A DNA stretch of 15,163 nt from Hyphomicrobiales bacterium (GTDB lineage: Bacteria > Pseudomonadota > Alphaproteobacteria > Rhizobiales > Xanthobacteraceae): positions 1-15,163 of the forward strand of contig JACQTM010000186.1 in assembly GCA_016210825.1 (NCBI GenBank), in the 5' to 3' direction. The notes below the pieces were generated by a model. The model ran no database searches, had not been told where the DNA came from, and was given only the letters and a program-made list of their open reading frames with translations. Shown here one piece after another: positions 14,451 through 15,163 of the stretch. The stretch's first letter is position 1. The number at the start of each line of letters is the position of its first letter. Both the position numbers and the translations under genes were made by a program.

Positions 14451-15163
14451 TTGGAGCAACGTCAACGCGACGCACGTTCGGATCGGTTGAGCTCACAACG
14501 AAGGGGCTCAGAGACCGCGCGTGCCATTGTGCTTGGCCCATATCTGCGCCGGCCGCGCGTCCCGATCGAGGGCGCACGGGGTATACCACTTACGATGCGC
14601 GATCCGGCTGCGCGGCTCGAGGAGGCAATTGGGCTTACACGCGCCATTGATCTCTACGTTGCACATTCGGGAATTGTTCCAATCGCGCAAATCCGTCCTG
14701 CGACGTATCTGGGATCCGGCAAGGTCGAAGAGATCGCCGGGCTCGTGAAGAGCTTGGACGCGGGTCTCGTTGTCGTCGATTGCGCGCTCTCGCCGGTGCA
14801 GCAGCGCAATCTGGAGAAAGCCTGGAACGCCAAGGTACTCGACCGCACCGGTCTGATCCTTGAAATTTTCGGCCAGCGCGCACACACCGCCGAAGGCGCC
14901 TTGCAGGTCGAGCATGCACACCTGACCTACCAGAAGAGCCGCCTCGTCCGGTCCTGGACCCATCTTGAGCGCCAGCGCGGCGGATTCGGTTTCCTCGGCG
15001 GTCCAGGCGAAACACAGATCGAATCCGACCGCCGCGTCATCGGCGAACGCATCGACCGCATCGAGGCGGAACTGGCGAAGGTGAAAAACCGGCGCAAGCT
15101 CCATCGCGAGAGTCGCAAACGCGTGCCCTATCCAATCGTCGCGCTGGTGGGCTACACCAACGC
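14451..15163 (+). CDS. hflX: GTPase HflX, N-terminal 237 residues (cut by the window end)
   Basis: Ribosome-associated GTPase that splits stalled 70S ribosomes under stress in characterised members. The frame is open to the end of the window. Seen are the HflX N-terminal domain, EEAIGLTRAIDLYV, RPATYLGSGKVEEI (82-95) and VVVDCALSPVQQRNLEKAW (107-125). Also seen are DRTGLILEIFGQRAHTAEGALQVE, the linker GGFGFLGGPGETQIESDRR (177-195), and the start of the G1 loop VALVGYTN, with the P-loop lysine beyond the edge. The start is not certain: TTG at 14451 directly follows the hfq TGA in the same frame and has only a weak GGA ten bases upstream. A TTG at 14487 and a GTG at 14529 are later options. Length and the ETARAIVLGPYL segment (21-32) favour one of the first two. 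Confidence 0.93.
   Translation, partial: MEQRQRDARSDRLSSQRRGSETARAIVLGPYLRRPRVPIEGARGIPLTMRDPAARLEEAIGLTRAIDLYVAHSGIVPIAQIRPATYLGSGKVEEIAGLVKSLDAGLVVVDCALSPVQQRNLEKAWNAKVLDRTGLILEIFGQRAHTAEGALQVEHAHLTYQKSRLVRSWTHLERQRGGFGFLGGPGETQIESDRRVIGERIDRIEAELAKVKNRRKLHRESRKRVPYPIVALVGYTN

Noticed and set aside
1..15163. tRNA, rRNA, CRISPR, insertion sequence, phage, or toxin-antitoxin modules
   Set aside because: I saw no cloverleaf-like sequence, regular spaced repeats, transposase motifs or terminal inverted repeats; nearly all of the window is accounted for by conserved chromosomal genes.

Overview
This window looks like ordinary chromosomal core sequence from an alphaproteobacterium, most likely a member of the Hyphomicrobiales (Rhizobiales) in the Bradyrhizobium/Xanthobacteraceae neighbourhood. 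The reasons are its high GC, a fused IspDF enzyme, a dusB(nifR3)-ntrB-ntrC operon followed by ntrY-ntrX, and a D-amino-acid aminotransferase and hfq-hflX downstream of ntrX. Genus-level placement is inference from gene order and protein style; no search was run.

Layout. (1) 2-1463, plus strand: the 3' three quarters of a dihydrolipoamide dehydrogenase gene (E3, cut by the window edge), then a small three-helix membrane protein of the GlsB/YeaQ/YmgE family. (2) 1499-2266, minus strand: an exported, low-complexity Ala/Pro/Lys then Ser/Thr protein of unknown function with an internal tandem duplication. (3) 2401-3826, plus: lipA (lipoyl synthase) and a RatA/COQ10-type START-domain protein. (4) 3823-5503, minus: ispDF and a CinA C-terminal type amidohydrolase, with overlapping genes; the latter converges on the RatA/COQ10 gene with a shared 4-base end. 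(5) 5672-9314, plus: dusB-ntrB-ntrC, tightly overlapping. (6) 9439-13076, plus: ntrY-ntrX. (7) 13152-14009, plus: a class IV PLP transaminase. (8) 14190-15163, plus: hfq and the start of hflX, which runs off the window.

How the genes work together. The first part joins lipoate metabolism: E3 reoxidises the lipoyl arms that LipA makes. The middle holds housekeeping enzymes (isoprenoid precursor synthesis, NMN salvage, quinone-related lipid binding, tRNA dihydrouridine). The second half is a nitrogen-control block: the soluble NtrB-NtrC pair, the membrane NtrY-NtrX pair, a transaminase, and the RNA chaperone Hfq, which in some rhizobia is also tied to nitrogen regulation.

There are no tRNA or rRNA genes, insertion sequences, CRISPR arrays or phage genes that I can see, and no gene-free stretch over 300 bases. 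The longest gaps are 180 bases (before hfq), 168 (ispDF/dusB), 134 (before lipA) and 124 (ntrC/ntrY); each holds short dyads described below. I did not find a credible undescribed system. The best leads are the repetitive exported protein, the NtrX that lacks the sigma54-contact loop, and the paired dyads in the control regions.
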